42,671 nt of DNA from Rhodospirillales bacterium (lineage in GTDB: Bacteria > Pseudomonadota > Alphaproteobacteria > Acetobacterales > Acetobacteraceae). Made by a program: the position numbers and the translations under genes. Positions 34,733 to 42,671 of this stretch are shown in pieces. The notes below the pieces were generated by a model. The model saw only the letters and a list, made by a program, of their open reading frames with translations, was not told the DNA's origin and made no database searches. The number at the start of each line of letters is the position of its first letter. Positions within the stretch are counted from its first letter, which is position 1. Location of the stretch: positions 1-42,671 of the forward strand of contig JAGWRU010000006.1 in assembly GCA_028869595.1 (NCBI GenBank). Reading direction: 5' to 3'.

Positions 34733-34838
34733 AGCGGGCCGGCCTGGGTTAAGGGGCGGTCTGACGCCCCATCCCGGCCAGCCGCCGGGGCCGGATCGCG
34801 CCCCGCCTCTCTCGGCCCAACCCAGAAGGACCGCCCGC

Positions 34839-35759
34839 ATGCGCATCACCCAGCGAGTGAAGAAGATCCTGGACTGGTACGAAAGCGACAATCCCGGCAC
34901 CAAGGCCAACCTTGCCCGCATCCTGATGACCGGCAAGCTGGCCGGCACCGGCAAGCTGGTGATCCTGCCCGTCGATCAGGGCTTCGAACACGGCCCGGCG
35001 CGCAGCTTCGCGCCCAACCCGGCGGCCTATGATCCGCATTACCATTTCCAACTGGCGATCGATGCCGGGCTGTCGGCCTACGCCGCGCCGCTCGGCATGA
35101 TCGAGGCCGGGGCGGCGAGCTTCGCCGGCGCGGTGCCGACCATCCTCAAGCTCAATTCCTCGAACAACCTCGCCACCTCCAAGGATCAGGCGGTGACCGG
35201 CACGGTGGGTGATGCGCTGCGGCTGGGCTGCTCGGCGATCGGCTTCACCATCTATCCCGGCAGCGAATACGCCTTCGATCAGATGGAGGAATTCCGCGAG
35301 CTGGCCGACGAAGCCAAGGCATCCGGCCTGGCCGTGGTGCTGTGGAGCTATCCGCGCGGGCCCAATCTCGACAAGGCGGGTGAAACCGCCCTCGATATCT
35401 GCGCCTATGCCGCGCATATGGCCGCTCTGCTCGGCGCGCACATCATCAAGGTGAAGCCGCCGACCGCGCATATCAGCCTGGATGCGGCGAAGAAGACCTA
35501 CGAAAGCCAGAAGATCGATACCTCGACCATGGCCGCGCGGGTGCGCCATGTCGTGCAATCCTGCTTCAACGGCAAGCGCCTGGTGGTGTTCTCCGGCGGC
35601 GAGGCCAAGGGGCTGGACGGGCTGTACGAGGAAATACGCGGTCTGCGCGATGGCGGAGCGACCGGCAGCATCATCGGCCGCAACACCTTCCAGCGCCCGA
35701 AGGAAGAGGCTCTGGCAATGCTCCAGACCATCATCGATATCTACCTCAACAAGGCCTGA
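34839..35759 (+). CDS. Class I fructose-bisphosphate aldolase (DhnA/FbaB type)
   Basis: Schiff-base aldolase interconverting fructose 1,6-bisphosphate with glyceraldehyde 3-phosphate and dihydroxyacetone phosphate. The 306-residue product is the archaeal/DhnA type rather than the eukaryotic class I type. It has LVILPVDQGFEHGP near residue 42, LKLNSSNN, and the Schiff-base lysine probably in HIIKVKPPTA near 210. VVFSGGEAKG and GSIIGRNTFQRP form the phosphate-binding end. AGAAGGA lies eight bases upstream of the ATG; the track start is 87 codons too early. It is followed three bases later by thiE. A six-base GC hairpin without T-run (34753-34770) lies in the leader. Confidence 0.93.
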   Translation: MRITQRVKKILDWYESDNPGTKANLARILMTGKLAGTGKLVILPVDQGFEHGPARSFAPNPAAYDPHYHFQLAIDAGLSAYAAPLGMIEAGAASFAGAVPTILKLNSSNNLATSKDQAVTGTVGDALRLGCSAIGFTIYPGSEYAFDQMEEFRELADEAKASGLAVVLWSYPRGPNLDKAGETALDICAYAAHMAALLGAHIIKVKPPTAHISLDAAKKTYESQKIDTSTMAARVRHVVQSCFNGKRLVVFSGGEAKGLDGLYEEIRGLRDGGATGSIIGRNTFQRPKEEALAMLQTIIDIYLNKA

Positions 35760-35762
35760 TCG

Positions 35763-36485
35763 ATGGCGGAGGCGGCGTGCCGGCTCTATCTGATCACGCC
35801 CGCCGCGCTCGATCCGGCGGCTTTCGCCGACACGCTCGCCCGCGCGCTCGATGCGGGCGACGTGGCGGCGGTGCAGCTGCGCCTGAAGGAGGCCGATGAT
35901 CGGGCCTGGCACGCGGCGATCGCCGCCCTGGCCCCGGTCGCACAATCGCGCGACGTCGCCTTTCTGCTGAATGACCGCGCCGATCTGGTGCGCGACAGCG
36001 GCGCGGACGGCGTGCATGTCGGCCAGGAGGATATGCCGGCACGCGAGGCCCGCCGCCTGATCGGCGCCGAGGCGACGCTGGGCGTGACCTGCAAGGCCAG
36101 CCGCGATTGGGCGATGGAAGCGGGCGAGAATGGCGCCGACTACGTCGCCTTCGGCGCCTTCTACCCCAGCGGCAGCAAGGCGGTGCGCCACTTCGCCACC
36201 CCTGCCATCCTGCGCTGGTGGTCGCGCATGATGGAACTTCCCTGCTGCGCCATCGGCGGCATCACCGCCGAAAATTGCGCGCCTCTGGTGCGCGCAGGGG
36301 CGGATTTCCTGGCGGTGATCGGCGCGGTATGGAACCATCCGGACGGCGCGGCAACGGGGGTGCGGGCGCTGAATGCGGCCATCGCCGCGGCCGCCGCGCT
36401 GGGTCCGCTGCCCGATACCGAGATGGATGCGTTCACGCTGCAGGGGGATGACGACGATGGCGCGGCTGAGCGTCAACCTCAATAA
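35763..36485 (+). CDS. thiE: Thiamine phosphate synthase
   Basis: Joins the pyrimidine and thiazole phosphates to make thiamine monophosphate. The 240-residue TIM-barrel protein has LYLITP at the N-terminus, [19 protein letters not shown], and GVHVGQEDM. The later [13 protein letters not shown] motif matches the thiE GPIFPTxTK region, and IGGITAENC is present. The C-terminal tail past residue 215 is longer than usual and overlaps pdxJ by 29 bases. Other thiamine genes are absent here. Pairing with pdxJ puts two cofactor-synthesis genes in one transcript with the aldolase. Confidence 0.9.
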   Translation: MAEAACRLYLITPAALDPAAFADTLARALDAGDVAAVQLRLKEADDRAWHAAIAALAPVAQSRDVAFLLNDRADLVRDSGADGVHVGQEDMPAREARRLIGAEATLGVTCKASRDWAMEAGENGADYVAFGAFYPSGSKAVRHFATPAILRWWSRMMELPCCAIGGITAENCAPLVRAGADFLAVIGAVWNHPDGAATGVRALNAAIAAAAALGPLPDTEMDAFTLQGDDDDGAAERQPQ

Positions 36486-37203
36486 GATCGCGCTGCTGCG
36501 CAATGCCCGCCATACCGGCGTGCCCGATCTGGCGCATTTCGCCCGGCTCGCCCTGAAATCCGGCGCGGCGGGGCTGACCGTGCATCCCCGTCCCGATCAG
36601 CGCCATATCCGCGATACCGACGTGCCGCTGCTGGCCGCGCTTCTGGCCCGCCATGGCGGCGATACGGAATTCAACATCGAAGGCTATCCCGATGACCGCC
36701 TGCTGGGCTTCGCCGCCGCGCATCGACCGGCCCAGGTGACGCTGGTGCCGGATGCGCCGGATGCCTTCACCTCCGAGGAAGGCTGGCACCTCGATGCCGC
36801 GCAGATGGCCATCGCCCAGCCCGCCGTGGCGGCGCTGCGCGCGCGCGGCTGCCGGGTGATCCTGTTCGTCGATCCCGATCCGCGCGTCATCAGCCGCGCC
36901 CAGGAAGCCGGCGCCGACGGGATCGAGATCTTCACCGGGCTTTATGCCGGTGCGATGCGCGACGGGGCCGGCGAGGCCGCATCCCTGGCCGCCATCACCG
37001 CGACCGCGCGCGCCGCGCTGGCGGCGGGGCTGGTGGTCAATGCCGGGCATGACCTCAATCTGCGCAACATCCCGCCGCTGATCGCCGCCGTGCCGGAACT
37101 GGCCGAAGCCTCGATCGGCCATGAGCTGACGGCGGATGCGCTGGAGATGGGCTTCGCCCCGGCAGTCGCGGCCTATCGCGCGGCGCTCGATCCGGCCGGG
37201 TGA
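36457..37203 (+). CDS. pdxJ: Pyridoxine 5'-phosphate synthase, NxNK subtype
   Basis: Condenses 1-deoxyxylulose 5-phosphate with 3-amino-2-oxopropyl phosphate to give pyridoxine 5'-phosphate. The 248-residue barrel has the catalytic elements: [15 protein letters not shown] with the histidine and arginines, FNIEGY with the catalytic glutamate, and NAGHDLN near residue 195. The N-terminus reads [15 protein letters not shown] instead of the usual GVNIDHIATLR, and VHPRPD replaces VHLRED. By memory these variants recall the Bacteroidota form of PdxJ. Start set by GGGGGA nine bases upstream, inside thiE. pdxA is not in this window. Confidence 0.88.
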   Translation: MARLSVNLNKIALLRNARHTGVPDLAHFARLALKSGAAGLTVHPRPDQRHIRDTDVPLLAALLARHGGDTEFNIEGYPDDRLLGFAAAHRPAQVTLVPDAPDAFTSEEGWHLDAAQMAIAQPAVAALRARGCRVILFVDPDPRVISRAQEAGADGIEIFTGLYAGAMRDGAGEAASLAAITATARAALAAGLVVNAGHDLNLRNIPPLIAAVPELAEASIGHELTADALEMGFAPAVAAYRAALDPAG

Positions 37204-37218
37204 TCGGGCGCGTTCACG

Positions 37219-38304
37219 TCACGATGCGAGGCGCGCGCCGACCCGGGCGGGGATCAGGGCCTGCTTGCCGGCTTTGACCATGCGCTTGCGATATTCGGCG
37301 TAATTGGCCGCCGCATCCTTTTTCTGCCCCAGCGCGAATTCGGCATCGGCGAGGTTGAGATAGGCAACGATGCGTCCGGCATCGACATCCGTTACCTGCG
37401 ACAGCACGCCGACGGCGTCGTTGAACCGCTTCGCCTGCTCCAGATAGAAGCCGTAATCGTTGAACTGCCCGACCAGGCGAAGATCTCCGGCATCGCCCTG
37501 CACCGGATAGGAGGTGGTCAGCAGCCCCAGCTCCTTTTTCCCGACCACCGCCGCGATCGCCGCCGCCGCGCCCGCCGCATCGCCATGCCGGTAGAGCGTC
37601 CGCGCATGCGCCGAAGCCGCCGCCATCTGCGCCAGAAACGCATTGCGGGCCGGTGAGTCGCTGCTGAAGCCGACGATCGCGCGATGCGTCACGCGCGGCG
37701 GCGTGACGGTCAGATCGGTGGTCACATCCTCGATCCAGACCTTGCCGGCGGTGCGGCTATCGGTGCCGATGACGACCGCGCGACGGCCGGCGATGCGATA
37801 GGTGAAATCGGTATATTCGATCGCGCTAGCGCGGACATGGCTGACCAGAAGATGATCTTTCCACGGCGCCAGGGTCACGTCGCTGCCATCGTCGCCGACC
37901 CGCTCCAGCGCGGCGAAGCGCCTGGTCTTTGGCTGATAGACCCAGTACTCGGCATCGGTATTGTCCGCCGCCTGCAGCGTGACGATGGACAGATCGCCGA
38001 GATGATCGAAATTGATGTCGCTGGGATCGAGCGTGAAGCCGTCGGGGAAATCGCTCACGGCGAGCGGCCCGACCGCCAGATGCTGCACCGCCCCGTCCGG
38101 TGCGGCGATATCGAGCGCGCGGAGCGCCCGCTGATCGCCGCTGCCCTGAAACACGAAGGTCAGGGCGAATTCCGGCTGGCCCGGGCCCGGCGAAAACCGG
38201 CAGGGCCGGCAATCCTTCACCGGCTGGGCGAAAGGATCGGCGGCCCGTGCCGGAGCGGCCAGCGCCAGCATCAGGCAGGCGGCGATCGCCATTCGGATGG
38301 CCAT
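37219..38304 (-). CDS. Exported XAC2610-like protein with TPR-like C-terminus
   Basis: A 361-residue secreted protein of unknown function. A signal peptide (MAIRMAIAACLMLALAAPARA, core ACLMLALAAPARA) is followed by a small DCRPCRF motif. The segment LDPSDINFDHLGDLSIV with AEYWVYQPKTRRF resembles the VCBS-like repeat of XAC2610-related proteins. The last 120 residues are helical, with NDYGFYLEQAKRFNDAV and LNLADAEFALGQKKDAAANYAEY segments (core AEFALGQKKDAAANY) that look like tetratricopeptide repeats. The ATG at 38304 is preferred, as AAGGGGA lies six bases upstream; an ATG two codons earlier abuts that site. It follows the lipoprotein gene by 22 bases. Confidence 0.72.
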   Translation of the reverse strand: MAIRMAIAACLMLALAAPARAADPFAQPVKDCRPCRFSPGPGQPEFALTFVFQGSGDQRALRALDIAAPDGAVQHLAVGPLAVSDFPDGFTLDPSDINFDHLGDLSIVTLQAADNTDAEYWVYQPKTRRFAALERVGDDGSDVTLAPWKDHLLVSHVRASAIEYTDFTYRIAGRRAVVIGTDSRTAGKVWIEDVTTDLTVTPPRVTHRAIVGFSSDSPARNAFLAQMAAASAHARTLYRHGDAAGAAAAIAAVVGKKELGLLTTSYPVQGDAGDLRLVGQFNDYGFYLEQAKRFNDAVGVLSQVTDVDAGRIVAYLNLADAEFALGQKKDAAANYAEYRKRMVKAGKQALIPARVGARLAS

Positions 38305-38326
38305 GCGCATTCCCCTTCGCCCCGCC

Positions 38327-38713
38327 TCAGCCGCAGCCATTGCCGCGCACCGCGACGCTGTCGACGATGCCCTTGGTGACGGCAAAGGTCGCCTCGCAAT
38401 GCTGCACGATCACCTGCGGCGGAAAATAGCCGGGCGGGGCGTACCAGCCCGGCATGCCCCATGGCGCGCCCCAGCCCGGTCCATAGAAGCCGGGCGTGCC
38501 CGGGATCAGCACCGGGCGCTGGCGGATATAGGCCAGATAGGTGACATCGCCGCTCTGGATGCTGCGGCTCGGCACGCCCAGATTGGCGATCAGCACCTGC
38601 TCGCTCTGCCCGATCAGCGGTTGCAGCCGGGCGCGTTCGGCGGCCAGCGGATCGCCGCAGGCGGCCAGCCCCAGCGTCAGGCCGAGTGCTGCCAAAGCCC
38701 GCCACTTTCTCAT
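38327..38713 (-). CDS. Small predicted lipoprotein
   Basis: A 128-residue lipoprotein. The hydrophobic N-terminus ends in lipobox LAAC at residues 16-19, followed by Gly-Asp. An aspartate at +2 would favour retention in the inner membrane by the E. coli rule. The body has a LIGQSEQVLIANLGVPS helix reminiscent of BamE/SmpA folds, then a Gly/Pro/Trp-rich low-complexity stretch (PGFYGPGWGAPWG) and two further cysteines. Function unknown. Its ATG overlaps the epmA stop by four bases, so it is co-translated with epmA, with GGGAGGGG upstream. Confidence 0.75.
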   Translation of the reverse strand: MRKWRALAALGLTLGLAACGDPLAAERARLQPLIGQSEQVLIANLGVPSRSIQSGDVTYLAYIRQRPVLIPGTPGFYGPGWGAPWGMPGWYAPPGYFPPQVIVQHCEATFAVTKGIVDSVAVRGNGCG

Positions 38714-39720
38714 GCCTCATCCCCTCCCAGCCAGAGCACATCGCCGATCGTCCGCGCCCCGGCGGCGATCATCGCCAGCCGGTCGAAGCCCAACGCGATG
38801 CCGGCGCAATCGGGCATGCCATAGCCCAGCGCGGCAAGAAAATCCTCATCGAGCGGCCAATCCGCGCCGCCGATCGCCTGCCGCCGCGCCCGATCCGCCA
38901 GGAAGCGCGCCCGTTGTTCCTCGGCATCGGTGAGTTCGACGAAGGCATTGGCCAGTTCGATGCCGCAGACATAAAGCTCGAACCGCTCCGCGACGCGCGG
39001 ATCGGCGGGATCGCGCCGCGCCAGCGCCGCCTGCGCGGCCGGCCAATGGGTCAGGAAGGTGGGGTGATCGCGGCCGAGATGGGGCTCGATCCGTTCCAGC
39101 ATCAGGCGAAAGAACAGATCCTCCCAATCCTCGCCCGCACGCAGCCGCACCCCCGCCGCCGCCGCCAGGGAGGGCGCATCGCCGGCGCTGGCCAGCACAT
39201 CGACGCCGATATGGCGGGCGAAAGCCTCGGCCACGCTGAGCGTCTCGATCCGGTCGAGCCGCGTCGTCACCCCTTGGCAGGTGACCACCGGCGGCAGCAC
39301 GGCGCGCAGAAAATCACTGGTCTCGGCGATCAGCGCGGCCATGTCGGCGCCCGGGGCATACCATTCCAGCATGGTGAATTCGCGGGCGTGGCGGGCGCTG
39401 CCCTCGTTGTTGCGCCAGACCCGGGCGAGCTGGAAAATCGGCCCGGCGCCGGCCACCAGCAGCCGCTTCATCGCCAGTTCCGGCGAGGTATGCAGCCAGA
39501 GCGGTTCGACCCGTCCATCCGGATGGCGCGCCTCGGTGGCGAAGGCGGCCAGATGCACTTCTTCCCCCGGGCAGGGTACCGCATAGGGGGTTTCGACCTC
39601 GGTATAGCCGCGCGCGGTGAAGAAGGCGCGGGTGGCCGCCGCAAGCTGGCCGCGCCGGCGCAGGAAGGGAAGACGGGCGGCGAAGCGTTCGGGATGCCAA
39701 AGCGGGGCGGCGGACGGCAT
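38710..39720 (-). CDS. epmA: EF-P lysine ligase EpmA (GenX/PoxA)
   Basis: Class II lysyl-tRNA-synthetase-like ligase that attaches beta-lysine to a conserved lysine of EF-P. The 336-residue product is just the catalytic core, without the tRNA anticodon domain. It shows FFTARGYTEVETP (motif 1 region), LARVWRNNEGSARHAREFTMLEWY (motif 2, core RNNEGSARH) and GIALGFDRLAM (motif 3). Length fits EpmA and not LysS. Several ATGs lie close together at 39720-39729; I use 39720, with CAGG upstream. It is divergent from epmB and near efp, its expected substrate. Confidence 0.92.
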   Translation of the reverse strand: MPSAAPLWHPERFAARLPFLRRRGQLAAATRAFFTARGYTEVETPYAVPCPGEEVHLAAFATEARHPDGRVEPLWLHTSPELAMKRLLVAGAGPIFQLARVWRNNEGSARHAREFTMLEWYAPGADMAALIAETSDFLRAVLPPVVTCQGVTTRLDRIETLSVAEAFARHIGVDVLASAGDAPSLAAAAGVRLRAGEDWEDLFFRLMLERIEPHLGRDHPTFLTHWPAAQAALARRDPADPRVAERFELYVCGIELANAFVELTDAEEQRARFLADRARRQAIGGADWPLDEDFLAALGYGMPDCAGIALGFDRLAMIAAGARTIGDVLWLGGDEA

Positions 39721-39819
39721 CGGCATCATCCTGAAGGGCGCTTCGGGCGAAGGGGGCGGGCAGACCCGGCGCACCAGACGGTTGCGACGGCGCCGCGCCG
39801 GGGTTAGAGCGGGCCGATC

Positions 39820-40875
39820 ATGCCGGATGGAACCCCCTTGCACCAGCGCGTGCTGCGCGATGCCCCCGCCCTGCGCGTGGCCGGGCTGATCGCGCCCGCC
39901 CAGGAAGCGGCGGTGGCGGCGGTGGAGGCGCGCTATGCGGTGGCCATCACCCCGGCCATGGCGGCGCTGATCGAGACCGCCGAGGATCCGATCGCCCGGC
40001 AATTCATCCCCGATGCCGCCGAACTGACCACCGCGGCGCATGAAAGCGCCGATCCGATCGGCGATGACGCGCTCTCGCCGATTCCCGGCATCGTGCATCG
40101 TTATGCGGATCGGGTGCTGCTGAAGCCGACCCTGATCTGCCCGGTCTATTGCCGCTTCTGCTTTCGCCGCGAGCATGTCGGCCCCGATGGCGGGCTGCTG
40201 AAGGACGCGCAGCTGCAAGCCGCCTATGCCTGGATCGCCGCCCGCCCGGCAATCCGCGAGGTGATCCTGACCGGCGGCGATCCGCTGATGCTCTCGCCAC
40301 GCCGGCTGGCCTCGATCCTGGGCGCCCTGTCGGCCATTCCGCATGTCGAGACGCTGCGCATCCATTCCCGGGTGCCGGTCGCCGAGCCCGCCCGGCTGAG
40401 CGAAGAATTGGCCGAGGCGATGGCGACCGAGAAGCCGCTTTTCCTGGTGGTCCACGCCAATCACGCGCGCGAATTCACCGCCGCCGCGCGCGCCGCCCTG
40501 CGCCGGGTGCAACGCCGGGCGATCCCGGTGCTGGGCCAGTCCGTCCTGCTCGCCGGGGTCAATGACAGCGAGGCGGCGCTGGAGGATTTATTCCGCGCCA
40601 TGCTGGCCGCCCGGGTGAAACCCTATTACCTGCACCAGCTCGACGCCGCCCCCGGCACGGCGCGGTTCCATGTGCCGATCGCACGCGGTCAGGCGCTGCT
40701 GGCCGGGTTGCGCGGGCGGGTTACCGGGCTCGCCTGGCCGACCTATGTGCTGGATATTCCGGGCGGGCACGGCAAGGTGCCGATCGGGCCGGAGTATCTG
40801 GAGCAAACCGGGGCGGTGCGCGATCCGCAGGGCGCGCACCACGCCCTGGCGGCGCACCAGCCGGATCGGGGCTGA
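39820..40875 (+). CDS. epmB: EF-P beta-lysylation radical SAM aminomutase EpmB
   Basis: Converts L-lysine to (R)-beta-lysine for EF-P modification. The 351-residue product has the radical SAM cluster motif CPVYCRFC near residues 107-114. LTGGDPLMLSPRRL, IHSRVPVAEP and the PLP-binding region in PYYLHQLDAAPGTARF follow, typical of lysine 2,3-aminomutase-like proteins of EpmB length. The ATG lies only about ten bases after a possible -10 (TTGCGA-17-TAGAGC, 39782-39810), so a nearly leaderless mRNA is possible. The cluster epmA/epmB/efp makes the EpmB assignment stronger than a catabolic lysine aminomutase. Confidence 0.92.
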   Translation: MPDGTPLHQRVLRDAPALRVAGLIAPAQEAAVAAVEARYAVAITPAMAALIETAEDPIARQFIPDAAELTTAAHESADPIGDDALSPIPGIVHRYADRVLLKPTLICPVYCRFCFRREHVGPDGGLLKDAQLQAAYAWIAARPAIREVILTGGDPLMLSPRRLASILGALSAIPHVETLRIHSRVPVAEPARLSEELAEAMATEKPLFLVVHANHAREFTAAARAALRRVQRRAIPVLGQSVLLAGVNDSEAALEDLFRAMLAARVKPYYLHQLDAAPGTARFHVPIARGQALLAGLRGRVTGLAWPTYVLDIPGGHGKVPIGPEYLEQTGAVRDPQGAHHALAAHQPDRG

Positions 40876-40888
40876 ATCCCGCCCAAGC

Positions 40889-40917
40889 TTGCCCGTTTGG
40901 CCGGCGCGGCCTAAAAG
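40889..40917 (+). promoter_or_regulatory. Candidate efp promoter
   Basis: TTGCCC and TAAAAG are separated by exactly 17 bases in the 90-base gap between epmB and efp. Transcription would start near 40924, leaving a leader of about 40 bases that contains a tiny ORF overlapping the efp start. The hexamers match consensus at about four positions each. Confidence 0.45.
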
Positions 40918-40942
40918 CCCCGCCAATCCTTACGCTCCCCCC

Positions 40943-40969
40943 ATGCGAATGCGAGTTTTCGACCGATGA
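40943..40969 (+). CDS. Eight-codon upstream ORF overlapping efp
   Basis: ATGCGAATGCGAGTTTTC opens a frame coding MRMRVFDR and stops with a TGA that overlaps the efp start codon (ATGA). It has two ATGs and no ribosome binding site, and efp itself also lacks a good one. It could deliver ribosomes to efp by termination-reinitiation. No conservation evidence is available, so it may be chance. Confidence 0.3.
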   Translation: MRMRVFDR

Positions 40970-41532
40970 AGCAGCAGGCCAATCTGATCCGCGCCGGCCA
41001 GGTGATCGAGCATGAAGGCCGTCGCTGGACCGTCCTCAAGCAGCAGATCATCACCCCGGGCAAGGGCGGCGCCTTCATCCAGGTGGAGATGCGCGACCTC
41101 AAGACCGGCAACAAGACCAATGAACGCTGGCGCACCGCCGATACGGTGGAACGGCTGATGACCGAGGAAAAGGAGTACACCTACTCCTACACCGACGGCG
41201 ACAACATGGTGCTGATGGACGGCGAAACCTTCGAGCAGGCCCATATCCCGCTGGAATTGCTGGGCGATCTGGCGCCCTTCCTGCAGGACAACATGGCCGT
41301 GACCGTCGATCTGGTGGAAGGCGATCCGGTCGGCATCCATCTGCCGGCGACCGTGGTGCTGGAAGTGGTGGAAGCCGATCCGGTGGTGAAGGGCCAGACC
41401 GCCGCCTCCTCCTATAAGCCGGCGCGGCTGTCGAACGGGGTGAAGACCTCGGTGCCGCCCTTCATCGAAACCGGGGAAAAAATCGTCGTGCGCACCGAGG
41501 ATGCCAGCTACGTCGAGCGGTCGAAGGGCTAA
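40966..41532 (+). CDS. efp: Elongation factor P
   Basis: Rescues ribosomes stalled on polyproline stretches. The 188-residue product has the three-domain EF-P layout: KOW-like N-domain (to about residue 64), central OB domain, and C-terminal OB domain with GVKTSVPPFIETGEKI (core VPPFIETGEKI). The tip lysine expected to receive beta-lysine is Lys33 in TPGKGGAF, and the presence of epmA and epmB next door supports that modification. No strong Shine-Dalgarno precedes the ATG; instead its start overlaps the stop of an eight-codon ORF. suhB follows after 27 bases. Confidence 0.96.
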   Translation: MKQQANLIRAGQVIEHEGRRWTVLKQQIITPGKGGAFIQVEMRDLKTGNKTNERWRTADTVERLMTEEKEYTYSYTDGDNMVLMDGETFEQAHIPLELLGDLAPFLQDNMAVTVDLVEGDPVGIHLPATVVLEVVEADPVVKGQTAASSYKPARLSNGVKTSVPPFIETGEKIVVRTEDASYVERSKG

Positions 41533-41559
41533 AGCACCGGGCACGCGGGAAGCACCGCC

Positions 41560-42447
41560 ATGGCACTCCGCCTGTCCCCCCATCTGACGGTGATGGCCAA
41601 TGCCGCGCAGAAAGCGGCCAAGCGCCTGCTGCGCGACTTCAACGAGGTCGAGCATCTCCAGGTCAGCGTGAAGGGACCGTCCGATTTCGTCTCTCAGGCC
41701 GATCTCAGGGCCGAGGCGACGCTGCGCGAGGAACTCACCAAGGCGCGTCCCGGCTATGCCTTCCTGATGGAGGAATCGGGCGCTTCAGGCTCGGAGAACT
41801 GGGCCTGGCGCTGGGTGGTCGATCCGCTGGACGGCACGACGAATTTCCTGCACGGCATGCCGCATTGGGCGATTTCGATCGGGCTGGAAAAGCGCCTGGA
41901 GAATGGCGGTTCCGAAGTCGTCGCCGGACTGATCTATGCGCCGGCCGCCGATGAGATGTTCTGGGCCGAAAAAGGCGTCGGCGCTTTCGTGAACGAGCGC
42001 CGGCTGCGCGTCTCCGCCCGACGGGAGCTGAAGGAGGCGGTGTTCGCCACCGGCATTCCCTTCGCCGCCGTGACACCGGCCAACCGCCTGGCTTTCGCGC
42101 GCACGCTGGGCACGCTGATGCCGCAAGTGGCCGGCATCCGCCGCTTCGGCGCGGCCGCGCTCGACCTCGCCTGGGTCGCGGCGGGGCGCTATGACGGGTA
42201 TTGGGAACTCGGCATCAAGCCATGGGATCTGACCGCCGGCATTCTGGTGGTGCGCGAGGCAGGCGGCTATGCCACCGCGCCGGTGGGCGAGGACCCGCGC
42301 GAGCGCGGCGATGTCGTGGCCGCCAATCCGCATCTGCACCCGGTGCTGCGCGAGATCGTGGCCGATGGCCAGGCCGCGGCGCGCGGGCGCGCGGGCGAGG
42401 CGACGTCCCCCCGCCCGGACGAAAAGCAACAGGACGCGGAAAACTGA
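41560..42447 (+). CDS. suhB: Inositol monophosphatase family protein
   Basis: Mg-dependent, lithium-sensitive-type phosphatase acting on inositol 1-phosphate or related sugar phosphates; E. coli SuhB also acts in rRNA antitermination. The 295-residue product has an acidic metal-binding glutamate in LMEESGASG, the core motif DPLDGTTNFLHG near residue 90, and IKPWDLTAGILVVREAGG near 220, the second signature. The C-terminal 25 residues are a charged, low-complexity tail. GGGAAG precedes the ATG. The efp-suhB order is common in alphaproteobacteria. Confidence 0.93.
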   Translation: MALRLSPHLTVMANAAQKAAKRLLRDFNEVEHLQVSVKGPSDFVSQADLRAEATLREELTKARPGYAFLMEESGASGSENWAWRWVVDPLDGTTNFLHGMPHWAISIGLEKRLENGGSEVVAGLIYAPAADEMFWAEKGVGAFVNERRLRVSARRELKEAVFATGIPFAAVTPANRLAFARTLGTLMPQVAGIRRFGAAALDLAWVAAGRYDGYWELGIKPWDLTAGILVVREAGGYATAPVGEDPRERGDVVAANPHLHPVLREIVADGQAAARGRAGEATSPRPDEKQQDAEN

Positions 42448-42504
42448 TGCCGCCCGGGCGCACCACGCTGGGCGCGCCCGCCGCTTCCCGGTAGTCTGCC
42501 CGCC

Positions 42505-42671
42505 ATGCGTAGCCAGATTCGCCTTTTCCCCCGGGTTCTGCTCGTGGCCCCGGCGCTGCTTCTGCTTGCGGCGCCACTGCCGGCCCGCGCCCAGGTCACC
42601 GTCGATCTGCGGGCGCTCGATGCGCTGCCCGCCGCGCCCTATCCGCTGGGCGGCGCGGCGCGGCGGGTGCC
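42505..42671 (+). CDS. Secreted protein, N-terminal fragment
   Basis: A reading frame begins 57 bases after suhB and runs off the right edge. The 55 visible codons give a basic n-region (MRSQIRLFPR), a hydrophobic core (LLVAPALLLLAAPLPA) and a likely signal-peptidase site after ARAQ. The mature part starts VTVDLRALDALPAAP. The product is therefore exported. In related genomes OmpA-like outer-membrane proteins sometimes follow suhB, and this could be one, but the diagnostic domain is outside the window. I saw no clear ribosome binding site. Confidence 0.6.
   Translation, partial: MRSQIRLFPRVLLVAPALLLLAAPLPARAQVTVDLRALDALPAAPYPLGGAARRV

Noticed and set aside
34753-34770. GGGGCG-GTCTGA-CGCCCC hairpin before the aldolase as an intrinsic terminator
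   Set aside because: The stem is only six pairs and no T-run follows on either strand.
38710-40512. 600-codon ORF as a two-domain EpmA fusion
   Set aside because: The N-terminal 260 residues are antisense to epmB and of shadow composition. The conserved EpmA part begins near 39720.
39820-40875. Catabolic lysine 2,3-aminomutase for epmB
   Set aside because: Length, and adjacency to epmA and efp, fit EpmB better.

Overview
The window is a very GC-rich, gene-dense stretch of bacterial chromosome. Gene content points to an alphaproteobacterium, most likely Acetobacteraceae/Rhodospirillales: lptF-lptG-lptD-surA-rsmA, fabD-fabG / acpP-fabF-mltG-yicC-gmk, a class I DhnA-type aldolase, and an epmA/epmB/efp group. 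This placement is inferred from gene order and protein character; no rRNA or tRNA gene was found to confirm it. No CRISPR array, transposase or integrase was seen.

Layout. (1) 1-4.4 kb: end of an M17-peptidase-like gene, pepA, then divergently tsaC/Sua5, an MBL-fold hydrolase and a DUF3833 lipoprotein. (2) 4.4-7.6 kb: an SDR gene and a D-2-hydroxyacid dehydrogenase-type flavoprotein gene are divergent. Between them sits a nucleotidyltransferase/HEPN toxin-antitoxin-like pair, bracketed by a perfect 74-bp direct repeat that carries the flavoprotein gene's ribosome binding site, start codon and probably its promoter. (3) 7.7-14.5 kb: LPS export and outer-membrane biogenesis genes lptF, lptG, lptD and surA, then rsmA; pdxA is not present between surA and rsmA. 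(4) 14.5-26.2 kb: a GntR/FCD regulator divergent from a tightly coupled ten-gene catabolic operon: isochorismatase-type amidohydrolase, Liv-type ABC importer (five genes), MmgE/PrpD protein, fumarate-reductase-like flavoprotein, second MmgE/PrpD protein and hydantoinase-type cyclic amidohydrolase. This is the best candidate for an undescribed pathway. (5) 26.2-32.2 kb, minus strand: fatty-acid synthesis and cell-envelope housekeeping genes. (6) 32.5-37.2 kb: class II glutamine amidotransferase, an AroQ-like protein with altered substrate-binding residues, small hypotheticals, aldolase, thiE and an unusual pdxJ. (7) 37.2-42.7 kb: two exported proteins, the EF-P lysylation pair epmA and epmB, efp with a tiny overlapping upstream ORF, suhB, and the start of a secreted protein.

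How the genes work together. Region 3 moves LPS to the cell surface and folds outer-membrane proteins. Region 5 makes acyl chains. In region 7, EpmB and EpmA are expected to modify Lys33 of the neighbouring EF-P. In region 4, the importer, hydantoinase and carbamoylsarcosinase-like amidase suggest uptake and stepwise hydrolysis of a cyclic ureide or imide, with the flavoprotein and two PrpD-like proteins acting on the carbon skeleton; the substrate cannot be read from the sequence. Most starts below were moved from the ORF-track maximum to the position supported by ribosome binding sites, gene overlaps or family length. All large stretches are coding; the longest noncoding gap is about 270 bp (32236-32507).
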